A DNA stretch of 64,000 nt from NCBI RefSeq assembly GCF_902167145.1, contig NC_050105.1:124513898-124577897 (forward strand). Reading direction: 5' to 3'. The number at the start of each line of letters is the position of its first letter. Position 1 is the first letter of the stretch. The notes below the pieces were generated by a model that saw nothing but the letters and a program-made list of their open reading frames with translations, made no database searches and had not been told where the DNA came from. Position numbers and translations under genes: made by a program. The stretch comes from Zea mays (lineage: Eukaryota > Streptophyta > Magnoliopsida > Poales > Poaceae). Below are positions 1-10,944 of the stretch, in pieces.

Positions 1-1059
1 AGAGGTAGGGCTAGGGCGAATTTTGCCACGAATGCAGCCTTCATACAAGGAAGATCCCTAGTTCGTGTCATGGGCTACATGATGGGCCAAATACCAGAGG
101 TTGGGGGCAAGCCCCTGCACACCCCTGGCTCCGCCCCTGTCAAACTTCTTAGTGGTGAATCTTGTCAACCATAGTACATCAATTTTCAACATGTACCTAT
201 TATGCAAAATGTGATGATCGACAGTGCATATGAAGTCAAAAGTCGCTATAATTTTTACAGATATTAGTTAACTTATTGGTGCACATCTCCGCCAACTTTT
301 GTGATCATTGGACCTGTACATTCGAAGATATAGATTTTCTTTAGTGTGTATAGAATCTATCGGAAAAGTGACAAATATTGGCTTAATCAAGGGTCACTTC
401 AAATTTGGAACTCTCGAGTTGGAAACATATTTACAAGATATTTACAGTCTTAATTTTGGTTTTGAATTGAGCTTGCAGATGACAATCAATGGGTACAAGG
501 GCATTTGGTTGAATGATATATTTGGCATAAATGGTACTCCAAGTGAAGATCAAGACTAAACACTTAATGAAAATTGAAGATCAAATGGTAGAAAGAAAAT
601 GTACTCAAATATGTAGTCAAGGTTTACATTTAAATTGAGTTCACGACACTCAGATCAATCAAACAAGTGGATTTTAATTAGAGACCTAAGTGGGATAACT
701 AAGCACATGGCTTGGAAGGATAAATGGAATGGTGATCTAATGAACAATAGTGGTATCCAGTTGAAGCTATCAAAAGGATTGATCAAAAGCAAGCAATGCA
801 CCCAAAGGCAAGCAAAACTGGAGAACCAACGTCTCCATAAGTAGTATCAATTCATAGTTCTCCTACATACAAGTGGTGTTAAAAGAACAAATGTAACCCA
901 AGCACAACATTGAAATAATGCACTTGGTGGTAAGTAGTTTTCAACTTAATATGAGTGAAGAATGGATTTCTTATTAATAATTGGTCTTCACCAAGTACTT
1001 CAATTGAACTTCATATTGCCATTGAGGAGCTAAATTAGAATCTTGTTGACCATCCCTGG
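1..1059. other. Unassigned AT-rich sequence, probably old repeat
   Basis: I recognise no coding domain, LTR boundary or RNA gene here. Two short open frames (308-559 and 635-844, plus strand) resemble no family I know and are not supported by codon pattern or context. The stretch lies left of a decayed gag fragment and may be part of the same old element or of an unrelated one. Confidence 0.4.
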
Positions 1060-1440
1060 CCCTTCTAAGACAAAGACATGTTATATAGCACTTCTTCATT
1101 CATGGCATATTTGACGACCACTTGGAAGGGAGTAGATAGAGTTGTCAGAGCCTTTCGAATCAGCTTCTGGGAGAGCTCTCGGTCCCTAAAGCCCTTGTAG
1201 AAGACTTAGACAGTTGTTTCCTCAAACATGCTCAAGACGTTGGCCTTAACATCGCACCAGTGCTTGATGTAGCCATGCAGAGTTTCATCCTCCTTTTGCA
1301 TGACTTGCTCAAGGTCATACTATGTTTTCTCCTACTCACATGACATGCCAAAGTTGTTTACAAACATGTGCTTCAGCTCTTCTCATGAATTGACAGAGTT
1401 GGTTGTGAGGCCAAACAACCACCTCCTGATGTTGGACCCT
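1060..1440 (-). pseudogene. Decayed Ty3/gypsy gag (capsid) remnant
   Basis: Translating the minus strand from about 1440 down to 1060 gives a gag-like string in one frame with at least four stops. It starts with a tryptophan-centred segment (RRWLFGLTTNSVNS), then EELKHMFVNNFG, then a long helical part with FEETT, YKGFRDREL and KLIRKALTT. Order and spacing match the capsid region of plant Tat/Athila-type gypsy gag. No zinc knuckle or pol follows, and an unrelated LTR begins at 1443, so this looks like the left-over of an old element into which S1 inserted. The lineage is inferred from the motif pattern only. Confidence 0.6.
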
Positions 1441-1442
1441 AG

Positions 1443-3785
1443 TGTCACACCCGGATTTTAGGGGAACCAAAACCCGGGCGTGAAGTAATCAACAAGTTGC
1501 TAGGACCAAGTCTTACACATATGATGACTCATGGTACAGAAACGAATGTCAGAACATTAATATATAACAGAGTTATGTACAAAATAGTTAAATAATTACA
1601 TCATATGAAGATAACGATCCAGCAACCGAAGTTGACTGGGAGACGACGGCCTAGACCTCTCACGATTTCATCGTAGCATCCTCCATGCGCCTCATCCTGT
1701 GGTACCTATTCTTGACTGGGGGGTGGATGTGAGTACAACAAGGGTGAGCTCACATACGTTCATCGCACAACAAGTTGTGGGGAATAATGTGCATGAACTC
1801 ACCAAAGGTTGGAGTTCATGTGAAGTGTAAGGCTTACCAAAGAGGATGGTTAAAGCTGAGCATTGCTTTTAAAGCTGGTCAAAATTTTATTAGCAGTTAC
1901 TAAGTATAAGTAGATACCAACCCAATTAAATAAGAGATCAAGATTAATAACAACACCCACAATGCAATGCAAATGATAAATTGAGTTTAATTCCATAAGT
2001 TAATCATGTGAGTGTCTGAGCCACTCATGACCGTGAGCACGACTGATATACCAGTTTTACACTCTATAGAGGTTGCACATCTTTACCCACAAGTCGTGTT
2101 ACCCATTTGCCACGGGGTTGTACGGACCCCATACACCTCTACCAAGGAAGCGAGACAGGGTAGCACTACAAGGCCTTTCCAAAGTTCCACTAGTTCGAGA
2201 AAACCCGCTGCGGATTCAGGAAGAAGGAAGCATAAAAGTCCCTCGTCCGAAAAGCTTTACAGACAGTTCAACCCGAGGACCTCCCTATACTCTAGCAGCG
2301 ATTCTTCCCCGCTTGCCCCCTAACCAGGTAAGGTAATCTCTCCCTAGCTTTCCTAATTACTTGGCCAAGGGCGTCCTATTTCACCCTTGTGGTAGCACTG
2401 TTTTCCCGGGTGGTTCTCCATGTTCCAATTAACAATATGATCTTATCATGAACAATAATTAAACAACAACATAATTGGAACATGATCATAATAAAACATT
2501 AGTTTCCCAAAATCAGGTAGAGCAATAGCAAATCTACCCAATAATTCATCTGTTTGCAAGGTGGGGGATAAACAATACTAGGGAAACCTATTAGTTCCCA
2601 TCAAATTAACCTGAGCATGTCACAGTGATTAACAGGAACATTATTAGCTAAAGAAAAGTGATCAAGGGCATAACTTGCCTAAGACTCGAGATTCCAGTTA
2701 CCAGGATGATCTTTAGATTCTCGCGACCTCACTACTAATCGTAGCAATACAAACAAACATGGTATAGGAAAAATTAACATCACACCAAACATAAGCACAA
2801 TATGCATAATAATATTCTACGCGTCGCTACGAGATCGCGGGTTCGAGCACCACTAAATTCGGAGTAACAGTTATAAAGTTACGATTTTTCGAAGATTTAT
2901 TATATTATAAATTGGTTAATATACAATATATGAGAAATATAATCTAAATAACTAATTCAACTTTAATCTAGATTATAACTTGATTAGGGATTTCATTTTA
3001 ATTAGATTTTAATTTTAGAGTGATTAACCTAAATTAGTGGAGTTAATCTACGGAATACAGATTGAACACTTATCTAATTATAAACATATGGAATATGGTA
3101 CACATGATGTTGCTACTGTGTAGAAAATATTTTTATGAAGCTAACTCAATTGGAATGGGTTAAATCGGAGTTATATCGAAGAAGTTTTTGAATTTCAAAG
3201 TATTTTATATTATTTTAACTCTAAAATTATCTCTGGGGTGTTTCTGCTAATACCAGGGACCCTGATGTAAGACATTCCTACCACTATGGGACAACGAGTT
3301 AATTTACTAAGTCCATAGGGTTTCTTTTGTAAATCAGGACGACCGAAGGGGTACGGTGAAATACTGGCCGCCAGATCTATTTTCAACGCCCCGGATTAGA
3401 TCCCCACACCCCGCGAATCGGTACGCGCCCAGAGCCATTGGATCCAAGATCGATGCCCAATATCTAACCACGCCAGCGGAAACTCCTAGCCCTCGGATTA
3501 CAAATAACCGGTCACGATTAGATCCCCCACACATTATTCCACGAACGAATCACAACCACCTGTTTCCGATCCAACGCTTGGGGAGTCATCCTCAACCTCA
3601 CGACAGAACCTGCCCAGACCCCTGTTCACCCGACAGCAGACTCACCGGCAGAAGGGCCAATTCGTTTCCTAGATTGCCGTCACACTATCCGAGAGATGCT
3701 AATCGACCAGTAAGGTACGACGAATTGAATGGCGGAGTTATTACCTACGACGGCGTGGTCAAGTGCCCGATCCATGAAGAGACCT
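1443..3785 (-). mobile_element. S1: minus-strand Tekay/Del-like LTR (solo or truncated)
   Basis: The sequence begins TGTCACACCCGG at 1443, the same terminus (reverse orientation) as the E1 LTRs and the mirror of the E2 LTR end. It contains diverged copies of the same landmarks: the CCGTGAGCACG palindrome with GACTGATATACCAG at 2031-2054, the CTTTACCCACAAG box near 2082, and a TTTTCCCGGG block near 2402. There is no primer-binding site on its left side, so internal sequence does not follow there. Its U3 end is missing because E2 starts at 3786; the rest is expected to the right of E2, outside the window. Solo LTR or truncated element cannot be told apart here. Confidence 0.7.
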
Positions 3786-3786
3786 T

Positions 3787-3846
3787 GTAACACCCTAAAT
3801 TTGGGGGTATAAAATTTTTCTGATATCCACCAAATTCAGGTGTTAC
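3787..3846 (+). repeat. Terminal foldback at E2 LTR start
   Basis: The left arm GTAACACCCTAAATTTGG (3787-3804) is the near-complement of the right arm CCAAATTCAGGTGTTAC (3830-3846), with a loop of about 25 nt. The same arrangement occurs in the E1 LTRs. Confidence 0.8.
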
Positions 3847-5050
3847 CCTCTTTCTTTCCTTCTTTTCTACATTTTTTTCTAAATATTGCAGAGTTACTTT
3901 GTTTTATATATGTGTAATCCTAGTAAAATAAAACCCTAGGGAAGTTTCGATTGTTGCATCATGCTGGAGTACATATTTCTTTTGATTGATGAATTTGCTT
4001 GTTGTGAATTATTCTCATTTGTGAGTTTGTGCTCGAGCTTGAAATTAAATCGGAGGAAGTAGAAACAAAAGAAAGAGAGAAAATAAAAGAAAAAATGAAT
4101 AAATAAAGAAAAAAGCCCAGACCATGCCCCTAGCCCATTGGGCGTGCCCCCTCCTGGGCCGCTCGGCCACCCCGACCCATGCGCCCTGGCCTCCCCTCTC
4201 AGCCTCGCGGCCTGCCTCGTCCCCGCGACCTGCGTCCCGACCCACTTTGGCCCGCTCCCCTTCCCCCGCCTAGCCAGCGCTTTAGCGGCCCACACCGCGC
4301 GCACGGCCCACTCCGTTCCGCTGGCCTGCGCGCGTCCTGGCCACGTGGCCGGCCCAGTGCCGTGCCCCTCTCCTCAGGCTGCCTGCGCTCCACCCTGGCC
4401 GTGTGCCAGGCCCAAGCGCTCGCTCGCTCCCAGCCGCACGCTCGGCGGCCCAGCACTTGAGTCGCAAGCTAGTTGGCCCGGCGCCCCACATCTTTCCCCT
4501 GTCGCGTGCTGCGTGGCCCACACGGCCACAGCGCGTGCACACTCCTCCCCTGCGTCACCAGCACCCAGCCACCGCTAGACCCATCGGTCAGGCCTCTTCT
4601 TCCTCGTAACAACTCCCTCACATAACGCACGCCCATGATCTCGCCTTATTCGCTACCGCATCCTCTTCCTCGCTTTCCCCCACGCATAACCGCCCCACGC
4701 AGTGGTCGGTGGCTAGGACACGGCGGCCGGCGGTGCGGCCCAGCCAGCTGCCCCTGCTCCACCCCCGGCGCGGCTAGCCTGCGCGGGCGCGCGCGAGCTC
4801 GGGGCAGCCAGCGCGGCGGCCAGCCAGCGCGGTAGCACGCCCGTGCACCCAGGCGCGACAGTGTCTCTAGGCGAGCCCCAGGTCGTGGCAAGGCAGGGCA
4901 TGGCCAAGTCTGGCGGCTCGGTGCAGTCAGCGCGGCCAGCCTGACGTTCCCCTGCTAGCGCGGCCTCTGCCCGACACGGCGATAGGATGGCTAGCCAGCG
5001 CGGCGCGCGTAGCCCGGATCCCAGCCCGCTGTCGAGCCCTCCCCTGCGTG

Positions 5051-5405
5051 CAAGGTTATTAAAATGGTAAAACGTTGGAACACTCATGGGTCAAATTTTG
5101 ACTTTTAAATGTTTAGACTTTGTTTAAACGTAGTTTTAAACAACACAAGAAAAATACCAATACATCATAATTTCAGACAATAATATAAAGTTAAATACCA
5201 AAATAGAGAGGTTAGTGGCTTACCAAAACTTCACCCATGAGCTGGATTGAACCTCAAAAGTAACTAATAGACTGGACCCAAAAGTAGCTAATGGTCTAAA
5301 ATGCATAAAACACTGCGTTTTATAATTTAGAACGTCAAAACGCTAAAACGTGGTTTTAACCTCTAATTAGAGTTTTGACGTTTAAACGTAGTTTTAATAA
5401 CACTG
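5051..5405. mobile_element. hAT-type MITE in E2 LTR
   Basis: A 355-bp AT-rich island sits within GC-rich LTR sequence. It starts CAAGGTTATTAAAA and ends with the inverted complement CAGTGTTATTAAAA, a 14-bp terminal inverted repeat with two mismatches. It is flanked by CCTGCGTG (5043-5050) and CCTGCGCG (5406-5413), an 8-bp target duplication with one change. Repeated GTTTAAACG/AAAACG subterminal motifs are present. An 8-bp TSD and CA-start TIRs fit the hAT superfamily. It has no coding capacity, so it would depend on a transposase elsewhere. Confidence 0.75.
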
Positions 5406-7780
5406 CCTGCGCGCCTACCCCGGTGTGGCCCGTGCGTGTGCCCCCGGCGCGGCCTCGCGCTCGCGTTCGGCGTGGCCCGCATGTGTGCCCTCAACGTGGC
5501 CTACGTGTTGCCGGCGTGCCCGCGACTTGCTCGCGTGTTCCCGGCACAACCTCGCGCGCATCCTATGTAACCCCAGCGTGTCGTCGTTGCCATCGTCGTT
5601 CGTGCCCGCAGCACCCCCGGCGTAATCTGCGCGGCATAGCGGTAGCCTCGTCGTTGCTTCGTGTCGTGCGCGCAGCACGTCCTCGTGCTTCGCCGCGAGC
5701 TCGTCCGGCCGTCCGCCATCGTCGCGGGGTGAGCATTGTCTACGCGTTAGTAACATCGTTTCGCCATGTCTCACGTTTTAAATAATTAATTATATTTTTG
5801 TTTAACTAACATTAATTAATTAGACTTTTCAATTAAACTAATTTATAGTTATTAACTTGCGCTTTATAAATGCACGTCGACGTGATTAATATTAACTCAA
5901 ATGTTTTGCCATAATGTTCGTTTAATATAAATACGACGTTTATTTAGTTTATCTCGCGTATCGCACGTGCGGTTGTGCACGTGGTTACGCGCTGATCCGC
6001 GTGTCGTTCGCGCTCGTCGTTTACGTTGTTTCGCGCAGTTGCGCGTGTTATTAAATCCGTTATGACCCCTTTCGCGTTACGTATTTTGTCTCGCTCTGCT
6101 AATTCGTTCCGCTTAGAGTCGCTAATGTTATTTAAATTACTTATTTAACTAAGAATTGTTAGTGTGGTCAGCTAATTAAAACCGCGCGATATCTCTAGTT
6201 TCATTTTAAATAAATATCGATGAATATAAGCAGATCAAACAAAATGTTATGATTAATACTCGTTTAGTGTAGATGTGATAACATCTCGATCGCCTCGCGT
6301 GACCGTAGTAACGCGCTCTATTTTGGTTTGCATATTTTATTATGTTTTTATTTAAATGGTGTAATGTTCTTATGCATATATATGTTTGTTTGTTTGTGCC
6401 TGTTTGTATTCGCTGTGCGTCGCGAATAGATCGCGATTCGCTTCCGAGCTTCGGTGAACCAACGATCAAGCTTTGGCGACCAAGTGATCAAGCTCCTCAA
6501 GATCTATAAGGTTGAAGACCCTGAGCATCTGTTTGGTGAAGGCAATATCCTCTGACCTATTACGTCACATTTACTTTATAATTCATCAACCCGTATACCA
6601 TGATCAACCTAAGGATTGACTAGTATTCTGTTTTCCTTTCCTTGTTTACCTTTTGGGAATTGATTATTATGATTAGTTCTATGCTAGCGCTTTACTTTAA
6701 TCAATGAACATGATGAGATACAATAATGATACTATGATTTTATTCTGTATATGATGATATACTTGTGGCATTTAAGGGGACTCGAGCGGTTTCTCGAGTG
6801 CCACCCTGTAAGGACTGGTTCATTGGATGACCGCCCGGGAAAACAGTGCAGCCATGAGGGTGGTATGGGACGCCCTTAGTTGAATAATTAAAGGAACTAG
6901 GGTGTAGTTCGCTTCGCCGTTGTGCCATCAATGGGGCTCAGTGTATGCGGATCGCTCTACCGAGGGTGGATTGCCCCTTGGGGAGGAGTGCAGTACATTT
7001 AGGAAACCTAACGGGCAGCTACAACCTTAGGGAATCTTTGTAAAGGCTTCGTAGTGAATCTCTGGCCATTCACCTCGGGAGTGAACAAGGGTCTTGCAAG
7101 CCCGGGCTAGAGAGGTGTCACACCCGGTTTTAGAAGGCAAACCGAATGCGAACCATGTACGTGCCAGGATCAGTTATTCACGTACACAGCAGTTACATAA
7201 TATGGACATCATCACACAGTGCTCAAAATAGTATTAAAAGGGAATAATAGTCGATTACATCGTACGTCTGAGACGTCCATATAGTTCTTACAATAAATCA
7301 AAGTACGGAAAAGAAACGTAGATAACTGCGGCCTTCACAGGCAGCCGACTGGGGGTTGCCGCTAACCCACGCCTAGAACTCGTCGTAGTCTTGGAACTCC
7401 TGGAAGTCTCCTTCCACAGCTTCATCTTCGCCTGAGCAGTGGTTGCAATGTTGACAACCTGGGGGGGGGTTTGGTGTGTAGAGCAAGGGTGAGTACACAT
7501 CAACATACTCAGCAAGTATCCTGTTTGGCTGTAGTGGACTAGCTTTATGTGGGGATAAGTCAAGCAGTTGCTTTTAGTTGGTCAGATTATTACTTACTAG
7601 TAGAAAGCCAAGTTTTAGCATTAACCCAAGTTATTAACCCGATGTACCCTTTCCAAACGGAAAGAATACCACTTACCAGCACCATAGTCATAACCAAAAC
7701 CATCAATCTCATAGCCACCTGTACCACAATGTCTCTGATCAAGTACCACTAATCATTGGAGCTCCCTTGGCCGCTCATAA

Positions 7781-7804
7781 CCGTGAGCACGGCTGATATA
7801 TCAG
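7781..7804. promoter_or_regulatory. Tandem palindromes conserved among Tekay-type LTRs
   Basis: CCGTGAGCACGG (arms CCGTG/CACGG) is immediately followed by the perfect palindrome CTGATATATCAG. The pair recurs at 16769-16792 (E1 5' LTR), inverted at 18884-18907 (E2 LTR), and slightly decayed at 2031-2054 (S1). A regulatory role is inferred only from persistence across diverged LTRs. Confidence 0.45.
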
Positions 7805-8924
7805 TTTTCAAACACTCTGCAGAGGTTGTGCACTTTACCCACAAGCCGGGATTCCCATTTTGCCCGGAGAGAGCTACTCCCCATTGACCACTACCTAGGT
7901 GGCCTAGCAGGGCATCACTACGTAGCCTTTACAAAGATTTCCCGGGACTGTAGCCACCCGTTAGGTTTCCTAAATGTACCTCACTCCTCCCCAAGGGACA
8001 AATCAACCTTGGCAGAGCGAGCCGCATACACCGAGCCCCATTGACGGCATGACGGCTAAGTGAACTACATCCCGGATCCTCTAATTATTCAGCTAAGGGC
8101 ACCCCATTCTACCCTCATGGTTGCACTGTTTTCCCGGGCGGTCATCCATAGAACAGGTCCTTACGGAGAGGCACTCGAGAAACCGCTCGAGCCCCCTTGA
8201 AGGTCACAAGTACAACATCATAATAAGAGAAGGGAAAACAACGTATCATAGATAATCTCATCATGTTCATTGATTAGAGTTGAGCAATAGCATAAAGCTA
8301 AACAATAATAATCCAACCCAAATAGGTAAGCAAGGATAGGGATAACAAAAGCTAGTCAATCCTTAGGTATAAATGTGTAAAGCGGGAGGTGAATTAAAGA
8401 ATGAATAGGACAGAGATAGGTCAAAGGACACTTGCCTCCACCAACCGACTGCTGCTCAGGGGCTTCTCCTGCGAGTTCCTCGGGCTCTTCGACCGGATCG
8501 TTCTCTATGCGATTGCAAGCATACATACATTCATCCATTCAAATTGGGAAACAAACAGTACATCATACAAGGGAACAAATAAAGTGAATATGCATCAAGT
8601 ATGACATTCGATATCGCATTCATTATGGTTAGAAAGAAACGGGAAAAGGTCTCGCAGGGGTTAAAGCTTATGCACTAACGATTAGTTACAATTGGTTCTA
8701 ACAAAAGAATTTAGTTATATGCACTAATGGGAACCTAGTCATTTTTAGTTGATCAACATTGAACTGGATAAACAATTGATTATATGAATCAACTAGCGTA
8801 ACGGAATTCCAAATTAAATTTCCTGTTTCAATAACACGAACAATGATCAACCTACCTAAAATAAAATACATAACAGTAATAAAGTAAAATGAAAAAGATA
8901 AAATAAAAAATAAAAAAAGGAAGG

Positions 8925-9500
8925 AGGGGGGGGGGCGGTTGAACCGGCCTGGGGCAGGGGCGGCTGGGTAGGGCGCGGGCGCGGGGCGGGGGGCGGCCGA
9001 GCTGGGGCGCGCAGGGGGCGGCCGGGCTGGGCGGCCGAACCGGGCGGGCGGCCGAACCGGCCAGGGGGCGGGGCAGGGCGCGCCGGGGCGGCGGCGGCCG
9101 AGCTGGGCGGGCGGGCGGCCGAACCGGCCAGGGGGCGGGGCAGGACGCGCCGGGGCGGCGGCGGCCGAGCCGGCCAGGGGGCGGCCGAGCTGGGCGGCGG
9201 GCGGCTGGACCGGGGCGCAGGGGCGGCCGAGCGGCGGGGCCGAGCCGGGTAGGGGGAAGGGGAGGGGAGATGGGGGAGGGAGGAGAGGGGGAGGGGGACC
9301 TCACCGGGGACGGGGACGGGCGGCCGAACCGGCGACGAGCAGGGGCTGCGGCTAGGGCAGGGGGGCGGCGGCTGGGGTGGGGAATAGAGAGAATGAGAGG
9401 GAGGGAGAGGGATTGGGGGGATTGGGAGGGTAAGGGAGGGGGCGGCTGGGCCAAAGGGCCCAAAGGGGGCGCGAGTGGGGGGCGGCTGGGCCGGCCGGGG
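8925..9500. repeat. GC-rich imperfect tandem repeats in E1 LTR
   Basis: Very G-rich plus strand with repeated modules such as GGCGGCCGAACCGGCC and AGGGGGCGGGGCAGG, in units of roughly 80 bp. The equivalent tract in the other LTR is 17915-18510, with small copy differences. On the coding (minus) strand it is C-rich. Proline/arginine-rich open frames across it are composition artefacts. Confidence 0.8.
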
Positions 9501-9762
9501 CGGCCCACGGCGCGGGAGAGAGAAAAAAAAGAGAGAGAAAGAAAAAGAAAAAGAAAGAAAAGGTTTTTTCTCCTTTTCGAAATCCGATCTTTCTAGATGA
9601 ATGCACCTACATCTCTAAGCAATCAAAGAATGCATAGTTCAGCATGGTGCATCAAGCAACATAAAGTAATTTAGGGTTTTTCTTTACACGGGAATTCCAA
9701 GCCGAACTCCGCTAACTTTGGAAAAGATCAAGGTTTAGCGAGGGAATGAGAAAAAGAAAAGG

Positions 9763-9827
9763 GTAACACCTGAATTTGGTGAAAGAAAAGAAGAAAAAAA
9801 ATTCTACCCCCAAATTCAGGGCGTTAC
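9763..9827 (-). repeat. Terminal foldback at E1 3' LTR U3 end
   Basis: Arms GTAACACCTGAATTTGG (9763-9779) and CCAAATTCAGGGCGTTAC (9810-9827) are inverted complements apart from one mismatch and one bulge. The other LTR has the same pair at 18763-18779 and 18810-18827, where GTAACGCC pairs without the mismatch. Confidence 0.8.
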
Positions 9828-9828
9828 A

Positions 9829-9846
9829 AACCTATCCCCCTTAAAA
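9829..9846 (-). other. E1 polypurine tract
   Basis: The minus strand reads TTTTAAGGGGGATAGGTT directly before the 3' LTR. This is the expected plus-strand primer site. Confidence 0.8.
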
Positions 9847-9864
9847 GAATCTCGCCCTCGAGAT

Positions 9865-10914
9865 TCAGGGTTGGCTAGCAAAGAGCTCAGGGTACTTAGC
9901 CATCAGATCATCTTCACGCTCCCAGGTTGCTTCTTCCTCAGAGTGGTGATTCCATTTGACTTTGCACATTCTGATGGTCTTCCTTCGGGTGACTCTGTCT
10001 GCAACCTCAAGGATTTGCACTGGCTTCTCAACGTAGGTCAAGTCCTCCTGGACTTCAAGGCCTTCCACTGGCAACTGCTCTTCTGGCACACGCAAGCACT
10101 TCTTCAACTGAGACACATGAAAGTCATTATGCACAGCAGACAAATTCTCTGGTAGACTGAGCTGATAGGCCACTTCTCCACGTCTTGCAAGAATCTGATA
10201 CGGACCAATGTAGCGGGGTGCTAGCTTGCCTTTCACTCCAAATCTTCTGACTCCTCTGATCGGTGACACTTTCAGGTAGACAAAGTCTCCGACTTCGAAA
10301 CTCAGCTCTCTTCTTCTTGTGTCTGCATAGCTTCGCTGCCTCGATTGCGCTATCTTCAGATTCTCTCGGACCATCTTGATGTTCTCTTCAGCTTCAAGTA
10401 AAATGTCTGGCCCAAACACCTGCTTTTCTCCAGGTTGATCCCATTGCAACGGAGTTCTGCAACTCCTTCCATAGAGCGTCTGAAATGGTGACATCTTCAA
10501 ACTGGCCTGGTAACTGTTGTTATAGGAAAACTCTGCATAAGGCAATCTCTTGTCCCATCCGGACTGATCTTGCAACGCACAGGCTCTCAACATGTCTTCA
10601 AGAATTTGATTGGTCCTTTCGGTCTGGCCATCTGTCTGCGGATGATAAGCTGAACTGAAATTCAGACGCGTGCCCAAGGCTTCATGCAACTGCTGCCAGA
10701 AATGAGAGGTGAACTGCGTTCCTCTGTCTGACACTATCTTCTTTGGCACACCATGAAGACAAACGATCCGAGACATATACAATTCTGCCAATACTGCACT
10801 GCTGTAGTTGGTCTTGACAGGTATGAAGTGGGCTGACTTGGTCAAGCGGTCCACTACTACCCAAATGGAATCGTAGCCGGCTCGAGTGCGAGGCAATCCG
10901 ACTATGAAATCCAT
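9865..10914 (-). pseudogene. E1 integrase core and chromodomain (end of gag-pol)
   Basis: Last block of the E1 gag-pol frame. It carries the integrase catalytic core: the first Asp in MDFIVGLPRT, the second in VSDRGTQFTS, and the Glu in HPQTDGQTERTNQILEDM. A GPYQILAR / VYLKVSPI-type C-terminal part follows. It ends in a chromodomain (about residues 290-345 of this block) with RRKTIRMCKVKWNHHSEEEA and TWERE, the aromatic signature used by chromoviruses to bind modified histones. The frame is continuous with the RT block upstream; only a TAG codon at 10945-10947 separates them. The final stop is at 9865. The protein would cut and join DNA in the nucleus as part of the pre-integration complex. 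Confidence 0.92.
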
Positions 10915-10944
10915 ACCGATTTCATCCCATTTCCACTGAGGGAT

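Larger units (their letters stand above)
3786..7115 (+). mobile_element. E2 5' LTR, first segment
   Basis: LTR start TGTAACACCC at 3786 with a foldback next to it. A TATATA motif at about 3905 is a possible promoter. Then come a purine-rich tract (4063-4120), a C-rich GC block (4120-5045), a MITE (5051-5405), more GC-rich and CG-dinucleotide-rich sequence (5406-6120) and an AT-rich part. From about 6770 it is the reverse complement of the E1 LTR around 8040-8220 (CTCGAGCGGTTTCTCGAG, then TTTTCCCGGGCGGTC inverted). It stops at 7115 in AGAGG, where E1 is inserted, and continues at 18834. GC-rich open frames here (for example 4138-4578) are low-complexity shadows. Confidence 0.85.
7116..9828 (-). 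mobile_element. E1 3' LTR
   Basis: 2,713-bp LTR, nearly identical to 16099-18828. It contains a poly-G run near 7461, a double palindrome at 7781-7804, a GC-rich tract (8925-9500), a purine run (9510-9565) and the terminal foldback (9763-9827). Short open frames here recur in the partner LTR because the LTRs are copies; they are not evidence of genes. Confidence 0.95.

Noticed and set aside
4138..4578. Overlapping open frames in the E2 LTR, and similar ones at 4635-5087 and 5375-5785
   Set aside because: High-GC sequence keeps all frames open; no codon structure or homology is visible.
7549..8044. Small frames identical at 16537-17032
   Set aside because: Duplicated only because the two E1 LTRs are near-identical copies.
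8852..9508. Long Pro/Arg/Ala-rich open frames on both strands (also 17686-18645)
   Set aside because: They follow GC-rich tandem repeats in the LTR, exist in several frames at once and have no domain.
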